From Flavobacteriales bacterium (GTDB lineage Bacteria > Bacteroidota > Bacteroidia > Flavobacteriales > TMED113), in contig PBKX01000014.1 of assembly GCA_002722215.1 (NCBI GenBank), positions 34,111 through 75,285 of the forward strand: a stretch of 41,175 nt of DNA, in the 5' to 3' direction. The notes beneath the pieces were generated by a model, which worked only from the letters and a program-made list of their open reading frames with translations, searched no databases and had not been told where the DNA came from. Below, piece by piece: positions 7,761-18,400 of the stretch. Within the stretch, counting starts at the first letter, position 1. Each line of letters opens with the position of its first letter. The position numbers and the translations under genes were made by a program.

Positions 7761-9221
7761 ATGGATTTTGATAATAATTTACAGCAAGGATTTACATTTG
7801 ATGATGTGTTGTTAGTGCCTGCATACTCTGATGTGTTGCCTGGAGATGTGTCTACTAGCACGGCTTTTTCTAGAAATATTAATATTAGTATTCCAATTAT
7901 ATCGGCTGCTATGGACACTGTTTCTGAATCTCAAATGGCCATTGCTTTAGCTAGGGAGGGTGGAATCTCAGTTATTCATAAAAACATGAGTATAGAAGAT
8001 CAAGCAAAGCAAATAAGCATTGTTAAAAGATCGGAAAGTGGTATTATTCTTGATCCAGTGACATTAACTGAAAAGGCAACTGCTCTAGATGCAAAAAATG
8101 TAATGGCAGACAATAATATTGGCGGGATTCCAATTGTCGATAGTGAAAAAAAATTAATTGGTATTGTAACAAGTCGAGATTTAAGGTTTGAAAAAAAATT
8201 AGATCAAAAGATTACTCAAGTTATGACCTCAGAAGGTTTAATTACTACTGATAAATCCACATCCTTAGAAGCGGCAGAAAGCATATTGCAAAAAAATCGA
8301 ATTGAAAAATTGCCGGTTGTAAGCCCTGCTAATAAATTGATTGGCTTAATTACTTATCGAGATATAATGAAAGTCAAAGAACAACCAAAGGCTTGTAAAG
8401 ATGCTTTAGGTAGACTTCGAGTAGCTGCAGCTATTGGTGTAGGTGAAGATGCATTTAATCGAGCTAAAGCATTAGTTCGTGAAGGTGTTGATGCTCTCGT
8501 TATTGATACTGCACATGCACATAGTAAATTAGTGATTGAAACGTTAGAATCAATCAAAAGTAACTTTCCAAATGTTGATTGTATAGTTGGTAATATTGCA
8601 ACACCATCAGCCGCAGATTTATTAATTGCAAAAGGTGCAGATGCTATTAAAGTAGGTATTGGTCCAGGATCCATATGTACTACTAGAATTATATCAGGAG
8701 TCGGAGTGCCTCAATTAACTGCTATCTACGAAGTTTGTAAAAAGGCAAAAAAATCTAAGATACCAGTAATTGCGGATGGAGGTATTCGTTTTTCTGGAGA
8801 TATAGTTAAAGCATTGGCAGCAGGTTCGTCCTCTGTGATGTTAGGATCTTTATTGGCTGGTTTAGAAGAGTCCCCTGGAGAAACTATAATTTATGAGGGT
8901 AGAAAATTTAAAGCTTATAGAGGAATGGGATCAATTGATGCAATGCAACAGGGTTCTGCTGATAGATATTTTCAAAAAAAAGATCATAAGCATAAAATGA
9001 TACCTGAGGGTATAGTAGGTAGAGTGCCTTATAAAGGAAAACTCTCCGAAGTTTTATTTCAATACATAGGTGGGTTAAGATCTGGTATGGGTTATTGTGG
9101 AGCTAAAGATTTAATGGCCCTAAGGAATGCAAAATTTACAAAAATTACTGGTGCAGGAGTTAGTGAAAGTCATCCACACAATGTTACTATTACTAAAGAG
9201 GCACCCAATTATAGTCGATAA
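7761..9221 (+). CDS. guaB: Inosine-5'-monophosphate dehydrogenase
   Basis: IMPDH oxidises IMP to XMP with NAD+, the committed step of guanine nucleotide synthesis, in the cytosol. At 486 residues the length is normal. The start motif is [20 protein letters not shown]. Two CBS domains (about residues 95-205) interrupt the barrel. The catalytic loop is [15 protein letters not shown] with the active Cys, and the flap region carries [18 protein letters not shown]. The C-terminus has the usual [13 protein letters not shown]. It has its own promoter. The parvulin gene starts 34 bases downstream and may be read from the same transcript. Confidence 0.98.
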   Translation: MDFDNNLQQGFTFDDVLLVPAYSDVLPGDVSTSTAFSRNINISIPIISAAMDTVSESQMAIALAREGGISVIHKNMSIEDQAKQISIVKRSESGIILDPVTLTEKATALDAKNVMADNNIGGIPIVDSEKKLIGIVTSRDLRFEKKLDQKITQVMTSEGLITTDKSTSLEAAESILQKNRIEKLPVVSPANKLIGLITYRDIMKVKEQPKACKDALGRLRVAAAIGVGEDAFNRAKALVREGVDALVIDTAHAHSKLVIETLESIKSNFPNVDCIVGNIATPSAADLLIAKGADAIKVGIGPGSICTTRIISGVGVPQLTAIYEVCKKAKKSKIPVIADGGIRFSGDIVKALAAGSSSVMLGSLLAGLEESPGETIIYEGRKFKAYRGMGSIDAMQQGSADRYFQKKDHKHKMIPEGIVGRVPYKGKLSEVLFQYIGGLRSGMGYCGAKDLMALRNAKFTKITGAGVSESHPHNVTITKEAPNYSR

Positions 9222-9255
9222 TGTTAAAATCATTAATTATTTAAAATATATAACC

Positions 9256-11397
9256 ATGAAAAATATATATATAGTATTATTCTTTATCTGTTCATTATTA
9301 TTATCCCAGAATAACGTATTATTATCAATAGGAGATGAAGACATTTCCGTTGATGAATTTATGAAAACATATTATAAGAATCGATTAGATACAGACACTT
9401 TAAGTTTTGCCGCATCTTTAGAAGAATATTTAGATTTATATGTGAATTTTAAATTAAAGGTAATTGATGCTGAACAAGCTGGATTAGATACGTTACCTGC
9501 TTTTTTGAGAGAGTTAGAAGGCTATAGAAGGCAATTGGTAAAGCCTTACCTGACAGATTCAGAAATATCTCAACAGCTTTTAGAAGAAGCATATGAAAGA
9601 TTAAAATATGAAGTTTCAGTTAGTCACATTTTAATTCAATCAGAGGGTAAAGATACTGTTGAAGCATTTCGTCAAATTTCTAAGATTGAAGCAAGGTTAA
9701 AAAATGGAGAGAGTTTCCTCAAATTAGCTGAAGAATTTTCAGATGATCCTTCAGTAAAAGAAAATGGGGGTAATCTTGGCTATTTTACCGCTTTATATAT
9801 GGTATACCCATTTGAAACAGCTGCTTATTCTAATCCTGTAGGAAGTATATCTAAACCTGTCAAAACTCGATTTGGTTATCATATACTTAAAGTAAATGAT
9901 AAGCGAGAATCTAGAGGAGAAATTAAAGTAGCACATATAATGATTAGAGTAGATAATAAAAAAACAGAAGCAGTTAATTTATCTAAAACCAAGATTTTTG
10001 AAATCTATGATTCTTTAGTGTCAGAAAATGGGTTAAATTTTGCGGAGTTAGCAAAAAATTACTCGGATGACAAAAAAAGTGGAGCAAAAGGAGGTGAGTT
10101 AGATTGGTTTGGCACTAATAAGATGGTGAAAAAATTTGAAGAATCTGCTTTTTCGTTAGACTCTATTGGTATGTTTTCAAAACCATTTCAAACAGATTTC
10201 GGTTGGCATATTGTAAAGTTGTTGGATAAAAAAGAATTGCCATCATTTGACCAAATACAGCCATCATTAAAAAAGAAAATTGAGAGAGATTCAAGATCTC
10301 AAAAAACACGGAATGTTGTTATTAATAGATTAAAAGATGAATGGGGATTTGTGGAAAATGAAAAATCTAAAAACATATTTTATCGTATTATAGATGAGGA
10401 TTTTTTTAACGGAGGTGATATCTTAAATAAAATAAAAGGACTAGGAACGATAATGTTTATTTTTAATGAAAGTAAAAGCAATACAGAAAGATATGTTTAT
10501 CAAAAAGATTTTGCAGAGTATTTAATTGCATATCGAAGTAGATTATCAAATAATAGTGATATTGAACTAATTGTTGATCAATTATATAAGACTTTTAAGG
10601 AACAAAAGATTTTAGATATTGAAATGAATAATTTAGAAGAAAAACATGATGATTTTCGACTGTTAATTAACGAGTACCATGATGGTATATTACTTTTTAA
10701 TCTATCTGAAGATAAAGTGTGGAATAAAGCAATCCAGGATACAGTTGGTTTATTAAATTTTTATACAAAAAATAACACTAATTATATGTGGTCTGATCGT
10801 GTTTCAGTTAAAATTTATACCGCAAAAGATGAAAAAATAAAAAAACGAGTTTTACGCTATTTAAATCGATTTAAAGACAAAGACGAAGAATTGATGGTAA
10901 AAATAAATAAGGATTCATCATTGAATTTATCTGTTGAAGATGGTGTTTTTGAAAAAGGTGATAATTCTATAGTCGATGATCAATTATTTTCTTTGAATTT
11001 ATCATTGTTAAAAAAAGGTGATATTATTGTATCCTCTGACAATAATCAAATTATTGTTTTAGTAGATATACTTCCAGCCTCCGTTAAAGATTTGGAAGAT
11101 ATAAAAGGGATTGTTATTTCAGATTATCAAAGTGTATTAGAGAAAGATTGGCTAAAAGAACTGCGTACTCAGTATCCTGTTAATATTAATATGGATTTAT
11201 TCAATCTAGCTAAGAATCAAAATTTCGTTTCAAACGACTCTTCTTTTGGAGATGATGTTAGGCTATTTAATTGCGAAGGCTTTATGTCTTGTTTTCAGTT
11301 GGCTGGCCAAATATTTGGTTATTCTAGTGATGTGTACTTTGGTTGGAATGGTCAAATATATACTACAGAAATCAAGCCTTTAGATGGGAATAATTAA
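9256..11397 (+). CDS. Periplasmic peptidyl-prolyl isomerase with two parvulin domains
   Basis: The track start (9127) lies inside guaB; ATG 9256 gives a clean signal peptide (MKNIYIVLFFICSLLLSQ) and 713 residues. Two successive parvulin domains are visible: the first from about residue 120 (VSHILIQSEGK, then GGNLGYFTALYMVYPFE and FGYHILKVND), the second from about 225 (VAHIMIRVDNK, then GGELDWFGTNKMVKKFE and FGWHIVKLLDK). The remaining 370 residues have no recognised domain and probably include a chaperone or substrate-binding part. It likely assists folding of outer-membrane or T9SS proteins. It is the first of three parvulin-type genes in a row and overlaps the next by 14 bases. Confidence 0.92.
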   Translation: MKNIYIVLFFICSLLLSQNNVLLSIGDEDISVDEFMKTYYKNRLDTDTLSFAASLEEYLDLYVNFKLKVIDAEQAGLDTLPAFLRELEGYRRQLVKPYLTDSEISQQLLEEAYERLKYEVSVSHILIQSEGKDTVEAFRQISKIEARLKNGESFLKLAEEFSDDPSVKENGGNLGYFTALYMVYPFETAAYSNPVGSISKPVKTRFGYHILKVNDKRESRGEIKVAHIMIRVDNKKTEAVNLSKTKIFEIYDSLVSENGLNFAELAKNYSDDKKSGAKGGELDWFGTNKMVKKFEESAFSLDSIGMFSKPFQTDFGWHIVKLLDKKELPSFDQIQPSLKKKIERDSRSQKTRNVVINRLKDEWGFVENEKSKNIFYRIIDEDFFNGGDILNKIKGLGTIMFIFNESKSNTERYVYQKDFAEYLIAYRSRLSNNSDIELIVDQLYKTFKEQKILDIEMNNLEEKHDDFRLLINEYHDGILLFNLSEDKVWNKAIQDTVGLLNFYTKNNTNYMWSDRVSVKIYTAKDEKIKKRVLRYLNRFKDKDEELMVKINKDSSLNLSVEDGVFEKGDNSIVDDQLFSLNLSLLKKGDIIVSSDNNQIIVLVDILPASVKDLEDIKGIVISDYQSVLEKDWLKELRTQYPVNINMDLFNLAKNQNFVSNDSSFGDDVRLFNCEGFMSCFQLAGQIFGYSSDVYFGWNGQIYTTEIKPLDGNN

Positions 11398-12238
11398 TAA
11401 ATTAATTTCCGTATTATTTCTTTGGCTTTTTCTTGCTTGCCAAACAAATTCTTCTGATCGTATTGTTGTTGCTAGAGTTTTTGATGATCGTCTCTATTTA
11501 GATGAAATTCCATATTTTGAAAACAATACTAAAAAAGATAGTATGTTGTTACTTCATAATTTCTCTAATCAGTGGGCTGCAAAAAAATTATTACTTAAAA
11601 AAGCGCAATATAATTTCAAAAATGAGCCATTATATATTGATAGTTTGGTGAGTTTATATAGGGAATCTTTATTGACACACTACTATAAGGAGGCGGTCAT
11701 ACAAACTTATTTAGACACGTTAATTCAGGATTCGTTGATTATGAATTATTATACTGCTAATATTCAAAATTTCCAATTAAAGGAAGATATTGTCAAATTA
11801 AATTATATTAAAATCAGAAATGTGGCACCTAATTTAGATTTTGTGGTTGAAAATTATGATAATCTCTCAGAAGATAAATTAATGGAATTAGACGATTATT
11901 GTATTCAATTTGCAGAAAGATATTTTCTAGGAGATGTATCTTGGATAGGTTGGAGAGATTTTATTCAACAAATGCCCGAGAAAGAGCAAGTAAAACTATT
12001 AGATACAAGGAAGGTGTTAAAAAAGAATAAGCGTTTTGAGTTTAAGGATTCGGTATATAGTTATTTTATCTTTGTTCAAGATTTTAAACTAAAAGGGAGT
12101 TCGTCACCGTTAAAATATGTATCTTCAATGATTCAAAAAATACTCTTGAATAAAAGAAAAAAAGAAATTTTTTACCATATTGAGCAAAAATTAATTGAAG
12201 AGGCAATTGAAAATAATAATTTTGAAATTTATGAATAG
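11384..12238 (+). CDS. Lipoprotein with degenerate parvulin/SurA-like layout
   Basis: This 284-residue protein begins with a lipoprotein signal (KLISVLFLWLFLAC, lipobox LFLAC), so it is probably lipid-anchored in the periplasm. No strong parvulin motif is left, but the order of elements copies its neighbours: a helical N-terminal SurA-like part, then IVKLNYIKIRN where neighbours have the V(A/S)HILI strand, then YFLGDVSWIGWRDF where neighbours have GGxLGYF, then a YSYFIFVQDF strand where they have FGYHILKV. I infer a degenerate, probably catalytically inactive parvulin fold acting as chaperone or partner. It overlaps both flanking genes (14 and 8 bases), so the three are probably translated as a coupled unit. 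Confidence 0.82.
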   Translation: MGIINKLISVLFLWLFLACQTNSSDRIVVARVFDDRLYLDEIPYFENNTKKDSMLLLHNFSNQWAAKKLLLKKAQYNFKNEPLYIDSLVSLYRESLLTHYYKEAVIQTYLDTLIQDSLIMNYYTANIQNFQLKEDIVKLNYIKIRNVAPNLDFVVENYDNLSEDKLMELDDYCIQFAERYFLGDVSWIGWRDFIQQMPEKEQVKLLDTRKVLKKNKRFEFKDSVYSYFIFVQDFKLKGSSSPLKYVSSMIQKILLNKRKKEIFYHIEQKLIEEAIENNNFEIYE

Positions 12239-13592
12239 ATATGTTTATTTAGTTTGTTTAATTTGTCTAAATTTTATACAGGCTCAAAATATTAAACAGG
12301 GATCATCTGTATTGGTTGATGGCATTTTTGCTATTATTGGTGATCATGTTATTTTTCACAGTGATATAAATAATCAGATAAATCAGTATCAAACACAGGG
12401 TTTTGATGATCCTAATTTAAGAGAAAAAGTGATTGAAGAATTGTTTTTTCAAAAAACCTTACTTCATTTTGCAGCAGTTGATAGCCTTATTATTGATCCT
12501 GCTGAAATTGATAACACATTAAATCAAAGGATTTTATTTTTTGAAGAACAATTAGGATCGAAAGAAAAAGTGGAAAGTTATTTTAAAAAATCAATCATTG
12601 AACTAAAGGATGAACTGAAACCTATTGTTGAAGATCAACTTTTGATTCAGAAAATGCAATATGAGATCATTAAAAATATTGATGTTTCTCCTCTAGAAAT
12701 TGAAACATTTTACAATGATCTTCATGTGGATAGTATCCCTTTGATTGAAACTCAGTTTCAAATTGCACAAATATTAAAAAAACCCGATGCGTCGAATTTG
12801 GCTATTGAAGAAACGTTGTCAAAGTTAGAGGATTTGAGAAATCGAATTTTAAAAGGTGCTGATTTTTCTACAATGGCTATACTTTACTCAGAAGATCCTG
12901 GTTCTTCGAGAAATGGGGGGGGGTATTTTGATATTAAAAAAGGGTTCTTTGTAAAAGAATTTGAAGCTGTAGCTTTCAGTTTAGATATTGATGAAGTATC
13001 AGAAGTCTTTGAAACACAATTTGGATATCATATAGTACAACTAATAGATCGTCGTGGTAATGAAATAGATGTTCGTCATATTTTGATGACACCTAAAATT
13101 TCGAATAATGATATGATAGTAGCAAAAGAGTTTTTAGAGGCACTAAAAAATAAAATTATTGATAATACAATGAGTTTTTCTGAAGCAGCAAAAGAATTTT
13201 CTGCTGATGATAACACGAAGTATAATGGGGGGGTATTAATTAATCCTAATAAAAATAATTCTTTTTTCTCGATATCAGAATTAGAAAAATTAGATATATC
13301 ATTATTAAATGAAATCAAGGATCTATCTGTTGATTCTTTAACAGCTCCGATGTATATTAAATTGCCAGATGGTCAGGAAGCATATAGGATTATTAAATTA
13401 ATTTCCAAAACTAATGAGCATGTTGCAAATTTAAAAGATGATTATCCGTTTTTAAAAAATCTTTATTCTCAAATAAAAGAGGATAGAGAGTTAAAAAAAT
13501 GGTATAAACGTAAGATTCAAGATGTATATGTACATACGTATGAAAATATGTATAATTATAATTTTTACAATAATTTATTAAGTCATGAATAA
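12231..13592 (+). CDS. surA: SurA-type periplasmic chaperone / peptidyl-prolyl isomerase
   Basis: The start is set at ATG 12231 (MNRYVYLVCLICLNFIQAQ), which gives a signal peptide; the track start at 12195 lies in the upstream gene. The product has 453 residues: an N-terminal SurA domain (VDGIFAIIGDHVIFHSDINNQ) and two parvulin domains (from about residue 175, FQIAQILKKPD; and about 280, VRHILMTPK). SurA escorts outer-membrane beta-barrel proteins to the BAM machinery. The sequence coding NGGG in the first parvulin domain is a run of nine G; the matching Gly-Gly in the second is a run of seven. Overlap is 8 bases with both neighbours (ATGAATAG upstream, ATGAATAA downstream), a coupling device used twice in this cluster. 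Confidence 0.93.
   Translation: MNRYVYLVCLICLNFIQAQNIKQGSSVLVDGIFAIIGDHVIFHSDINNQINQYQTQGFDDPNLREKVIEELFFQKTLLHFAAVDSLIIDPAEIDNTLNQRILFFEEQLGSKEKVESYFKKSIIELKDELKPIVEDQLLIQKMQYEIIKNIDVSPLEIETFYNDLHVDSIPLIETQFQIAQILKKPDASNLAIEETLSKLEDLRNRILKGADFSTMAILYSEDPGSSRNGGGYFDIKKGFFVKEFEAVAFSLDIDEVSEVFETQFGYHIVQLIDRRGNEIDVRHILMTPKISNNDMIVAKEFLEALKNKIIDNTMSFSEAAKEFSADDNTKYNGGVLINPNKNNSFFSISELEKLDISLLNEIKDLSVDSLTAPMYIKLPDGQEAYRIIKLISKTNEHVANLKDDYPFLKNLYSQIKEDRELKKWYKRKIQDVYVHTYENMYNYNFYNNLLSHE
12915..12923 (+). repeat. Nine-G homopolymer inside surA
   Basis: Three consecutive GGG glycine codons (AAT GGG GGG GGG TAT) form a G9 tract in a gene that otherwise prefers GGT/GGA. The frame is intact in this sequence. 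It is a potential slippage site. Confidence 0.9.
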
Positions 13593-14556
13593 TAATTCTA
13601 ATAATCAAAATTTAGAACTAGTTAAAATTTTAGTCCAAAAATATGAGGAAACAACTCGTGAGATTTCAAAAGTTATTGTTGGTCAAGATGAGGCCGTGAA
13701 GCAGATATTAAGTACTATTTTTGTTGGTGGTCATGCTCTATTAATAGGAGTCCCAGGTTTAGCAAAAACACTACTTGTTAATACGATTTCTAAAATACTA
13801 GGCCTTCAATTTAATAGGATCCAATTTACACCTGATTTAATGCCTTCCGATATTATTGGTAATGATATTCTGACACAGAAAAAAGAATTTGAATTTATTA
13901 AAGGGCCTATATTTTGTAATGTTCTGCTTGCAGATGAAATTAATAGGACACCACCGAAAACTCAATCTGCTTTATTAGAAGCTATGGAGGAAAAATCAGT
14001 TACTGTTGGTGGTGCTACTTACAAAATGTCATTGCCTTTTTTTGTTTTAGCGACTCAAAACCCAATTGAGCAAGAGGGAACTTATCCTTTGCCAGAGGCG
14101 CAATTAGACCGTTTTATGTATAGTGTATTTTTAGATTACCCTAATATTGATGAAGAAATTGATATTGTAAAACGCACAACATTATCTAAAATGGAAGAAG
14201 TGAAACAGCTTTTTTCTGTTACAGATATTTTAAAGTACCAAAATTTAGTTTTAAATATACCTGTTAATGATAATGTAATCCGATATGCTGTTGAATTGGT
14301 CCAAAAAACACGTCCTAACAGAGAGAATTCTTCTGAATATATAAATAAGTATATTAATTTTGGTGCTGGTCCTAGAGCATCACAATATCTTATTTTAGGA
14401 TCAAAAATTAATGCTCTTTTAGCTGGGAAATATTCTCCAGATATTGAGGATGTTCAACATGTTGCTAACTGGGTCTTAGCACATCGATTAGTTAAGAATT
14501 ATAAGGCCGAGGCTGAAAGTATTAGTACTCAACATATTATTTCAAAGCTTCTTTAA
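13585..14556 (+). CDS. MoxR family AAA+ ATPase
   Basis: A 323-residue MoxR-type ATPase. Walker A is IGVPGLAKT, Walker B is LLADEINRTPPKTQSALLEAMEE, sensor 1 lies in FVLATQNPIEQEGTYPLPEAQLDRF, and the C-terminal lid has VQKTRPN and FGAGPRASQYLILG. MoxR proteins are chaperone-like ATPases that usually work with DUF58 and von Willebrand A proteins; those partners are not next to it here, because the next gene is convergent. The start ATG overlaps the surA stop by 8 bases, tying it to the periplasmic folding cluster. The 3' end overlaps meaB by 15 bases tail to tail. Confidence 0.95.
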   Translation: MNNNSNNQNLELVKILVQKYEETTREISKVIVGQDEAVKQILSTIFVGGHALLIGVPGLAKTLLVNTISKILGLQFNRIQFTPDLMPSDIIGNDILTQKKEFEFIKGPIFCNVLLADEINRTPPKTQSALLEAMEEKSVTVGGATYKMSLPFFVLATQNPIEQEGTYPLPEAQLDRFMYSVFLDYPNIDEEIDIVKRTTLSKMEEVKQLFSVTDILKYQNLVLNIPVNDNVIRYAVELVQKTRPNRENSSEYINKYINFGAGPRASQYLILGSKINALLAGKYSPDIEDVQHVANWVLAHRLVKNYKAEAESISTQHIISKLL

Positions 14557-15498
14557 TATTTTGGTTATAATTTTTAAAGCTACTGTTCTTGGGTTATGTA
14601 ATGTCTCTTTTTTAAATTCAGATAATATTTGTTTAAACTTTATGTTTTTGGATAGTAATTGTTTGCATTCTTCTGCTATTATTGTTTCAAACCAAAGCAT
14701 TTGTTGTTGTCTTCTTTTTTCTTGAATTTCTCCATTTTTATATTTTGTTTCATGTAGCAATAAAATATGTTTCCAGATTTCCTTCACATTTAGGCCACTT
14801 AATCCTGAAGATATAAATACTGCTTGTTCTTTTTTTTGTTTATTGTGTTGTATACTGTTTTGTAAGATGTATTTTGTTGATTTTGCTAATTCTGGGTCTT
14901 GGTCTGCCTTGTTAATTAAAATAATATCACTTAATTCTAGCACCCCCTTTTTTATAAATTGTAATTGATCACCATTTTGTGTAAGTGTTAAGTATATAAA
15001 TAAGTCTGATATAGATTCTACTATGGATTCGGATTGTCCAACTCCTACTGTTTCAATAAAAATAACATTAAATTTAGCCGCTTCACATATAGTAATTGCG
15101 TCTTTGGTAGTATTTGAAATTCCTCCTAATATCCCGGAGCTTGGTGATGGACGAATAAAAGCTAATTTGGAATTAGTTAACTTTGGCATTCTTGTTTTGT
15201 CACCTAATATACTTCCTTTTGATAATGTGCTACTTGGATCAATTGTAAGAATCGCAACTTTTTTTCCCTGTTCAACTAATAAGCTCCCTAGAGATTCAAT
15301 AAAAGTACTTTTTCCTACGCCTGGTGTTCCACTAATTCCTAATCGGATTGATTTTTCGCCTAATTTTGCACATTTTTCTACTAGTTCTTCTGCTTTCTGT
15401 TTATCTGTTTCTAATGTGCTTTCAATTAATGTAATAGCCTTGCCTAATATCGATATATCTCCTTTAGTGATCCCGTTTAAATAATCTTTTATTTGCAT
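14542..15498 (-). CDS. meaB: Methylmalonyl-CoA mutase-associated GTPase MeaB
   Basis: This 318-residue G3E/ArgK-type GTPase guards and reloads the adenosylcobalamin cofactor of methylmalonyl-CoA mutase. The P-loop is GISGTPGVGKST, followed by TIDPSSTLSKGSILGDKTRM, the switch region FIETVGVGQSE and the base-recognition motif INKAD. Length and motif order are normal. It overlaps the end of the mutase gene by 10 bases, which fits coupled synthesis with its client. The C-terminal helical dimerisation part is present. Confidence 0.97.
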   Translation of the reverse strand: MQIKDYLNGITKGDISILGKAITLIESTLETDKQKAEELVEKCAKLGEKSIRLGISGTPGVGKSTFIESLGSLLVEQGKKVAILTIDPSSTLSKGSILGDKTRMPKLTNSKLAFIRPSPSSGILGGISNTTKDAITICEAAKFNVIFIETVGVGQSESIVESISDLFIYLTLTQNGDQLQFIKKGVLELSDIILINKADQDPELAKSTKYILQNSIQHNKQKKEQAVFISSGLSGLNVKEIWKHILLLHETKYKNGEIQEKRRQQQMLWFETIIAEECKQLLSKNIKFKQILSEFKKETLHNPRTVALKIITKILKKL

Positions 15499-18400
15499 CT
15501 ATTTAGTAATATATTTAAAATGTCAATAGCTGCTTCAGATACTATTGTCCCTGGTCCAAATATTTTCTTGATTCCTTTTTTGTGTAAATAATGATAATCT
15601 TGTTCAGGTATGATTCCTCCTAGAATAACCATAATATCATCTCTTTTAATCTCCTTTAACTTATTAAGTAGTTCTGGTATTAGTGTTTTATGACCTCCCG
15701 CTAGGGATGATATTCCAATAATATGTACATCGTTCTCTAGTGCTTGTTTTACTATTTCCTCTGGAGTTTGAAAGAGTGGAGCTATATCGACATCAAATCC
15801 CATATCAGAAAAACTAGTGGCAATGATTTTGATGCCTCTATCATGTCCATCTTGACCTAATTTTGCTGCTAATATTCTTGGTCTTCTTCCGGTTGATTTT
15901 TTAAAAGTATCGGTCAGTTGATTCGCTAAAATAAAGTTCTTGTCATTTTGTTTTTCCATAGCGTATATTCCTGAATTCATGTTGGTTTTTGCTTTATATC
16001 GATCAAACACCGTCTCACAAGCATATGAAATTTCTCCTAATGTGGCCTTTGATTTAGCAGCCTGAATAGCTAGAGATAGTAAATTTTCTTTTTCTGAAAA
16101 ACATGCATTCTTGATTTTTTCTAGGTTTTTTTGTACATCTATTTCCACTCGGTTTGTTTTTATTTTTTTTAATCTTTTTAATTGATTTTTTAATACCTTT
16201 TTATTATCAATTTGCAAGATTTTAATTTTTTCCACATCTTGTTCCTGAAAGCAATTTAAGCCAATAATTAAATTTTCGCCATTATCAATTTTTGCTTGTC
16301 TTTTGATAGCAGATGCTTCTATTTTTAATTTTGGCATTCCAGCTTCTATTGCCTTTACCATACCTCCTATTTTCTCTATTTCCTCAATATGTTGTTTTGC
16401 TTTTTTTGTGATTTCGTTTGTTAATACTTCTAGGTAGTATGATCCGCCAAATGGATCAATAGCACTACATATATCCGTGTCATTTTGAAGGAATATTTGC
16501 GTATCTCTAGCAATTTTAGCAGATTCATTTGTTGGTAGCGCAATAGCTTCATCTAGAGCATTGGTATGTAGTGATTGAGTTCCCCCCATAACAGCAGCCA
16601 AGGCTTCAATCGTTGTTCTTGTTATATTATTTTGAGGATTTTGTTTTGTTAAACTCCAGCCAGAAGTTTGACAATGTGATCGGAGCATTAATGATTTTTT
16701 GTTTTTAGGCTTAAAGGTGGCCATCATTTGTGCCCATAGTATTCGCGCAGCTCTCATCTTAGCAATTTCCATGAAGAAATTCATTCCAATTCCCCAAAAA
16801 AATGATAATCTCGGCACGAAATCATCTATTTTTAATCCAGCTTGAAGGCCATGCTTTACATATTCTAATCCATCACATAAAGTATATGCTACCTCTATAT
16901 CTGCACTTGCCCCTGCTTCTAGCATGTGATATCCACTAACACTAATACTGTTAAATTTAGGCATATTAATAGCTGTATATTTAAAGATATCTCTTATTAT
17001 CCGCATAGATGCTTTTGGAGGATATATATATGTATTTCTGACCATGAATTCTTTTAAAATATCATTTTGGATTGTTCCTCTTAATTGATGTTGTGGAACA
17101 TCTGTTTTTTCAGCCATTGCTATAAAAAATGCCATAATTGGTATTACAGCTCCATTCATAGTCATTGACACAGATGTTTTACTTAAATCAATACCATCAA
17201 ACAACAGCTCCATGTCATCCATGCTATCAATAGCCACTCCAGCTTTTCCTACATCGCCTAATACGCGTTCATGATCTGAATCATATCCTCGATGAGTTGG
17301 GAGATCAAATGCTATCGATAGCCCTGTTTGGCCTTTAGCTAGATTTTTCTTGTAAAATTTATTGGATTCTTCTGCAGTTGAGAATCCTGAGTATTGACGT
17401 ATCGTCCATTTCTTTTGACAATACATAGTGCTATATGGTCCCCTTAGAAATGGTGGTTCTCCTGCTCCAAAATTAATATGGTCTATGTTCTCAATATCAT
17501 TTTTCAAGTATTTGTTCTTGATATTAATTCCCTCAAAAGTATCCCATGTTTCAATTTTTACATGTTCTTTTTTAATTAAAGTCTTTTTTATTTTATTCAT
17601 TGAATGACTGATGGTTTCAATATAATAGCTTCCGTGTAGTGGATCAGAGACTTTGTCTAGATAAGATTCATGTTTTAAAATTAATTGTTGTTTGATATGA
17701 TCAATGTTCAGTTTTTTTGACTTAATTAATAGTTCATTGCACCCTCCTAAAATAGAGCTTATAGATTGTGTAGTTGTCTCAATTAAAGGGTTTATTTTAC
17801 TTTTTTTTGGACTCACTACGCATTTGATATATGGGCTAAGTCGATATTTTTCTTTATATGCAATTCTAAAAGCACGGATTTTAGCTATTTCAATTAAAAA
17901 ATTATTTGATATTTCAAATAAATAGATTATATGACTTAGTGGTTTAGCTTTTGTGTTTTTAAAATTATCTAAAATAGTATGTTCATATTTTAATGTAGTT
18001 GGAGTAAATTCAGTAGACTGGATTGGAATACTTAAAAACCTATAATTAGGTAGATGCTCTGAAAAGAATAAAAAGTCATGAGGGTCTAAATATGTATTGT
18101 AAAAAACACCTTTTAATTTATGTAATTGTGCCTTCCCATATCTATTAATTCCTAATTTAATAAACTTATTTGCAAGTGTTTTAAAATTTTTAAAACCTTT
18201 AAAATTAATTTTCACAATATCGATTTGGATATTTTTTAGAATTAGACTTAATTTCTGATTGCTGAAGTTTAGAAAAGAAATTGAGTTTGCTCCATATTTT
18301 AAAGCTTTTAAGGCATCTTTATTTGCTTGCTTTTCGGTTTTGATATCTATTTCTACACATATATCCCAATTTCCATTTTTATTAAATGTATTTGTAATAC

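Noticed and set aside
8354-8674. 106-residue minus-strand ORF
   Set aside because: Shadow of guaB; no family features, and guaB is unambiguous in the opposite strand.
12915-12923. Frameshift or pseudogene at the G9 tract in surA
   Set aside because: The frame is continuous through the tract, and parvulin motifs are intact on both sides.
13585-14556. MoxR-DUF58-VWA (Bat-like) operon
   Set aside because: The next gene is convergent meaB; no DUF58 or VWA gene is in the window.
15023-15484. 153-residue plus-strand ORF
   Set aside because: Mirror of meaB, whose motifs are all on the minus strand.
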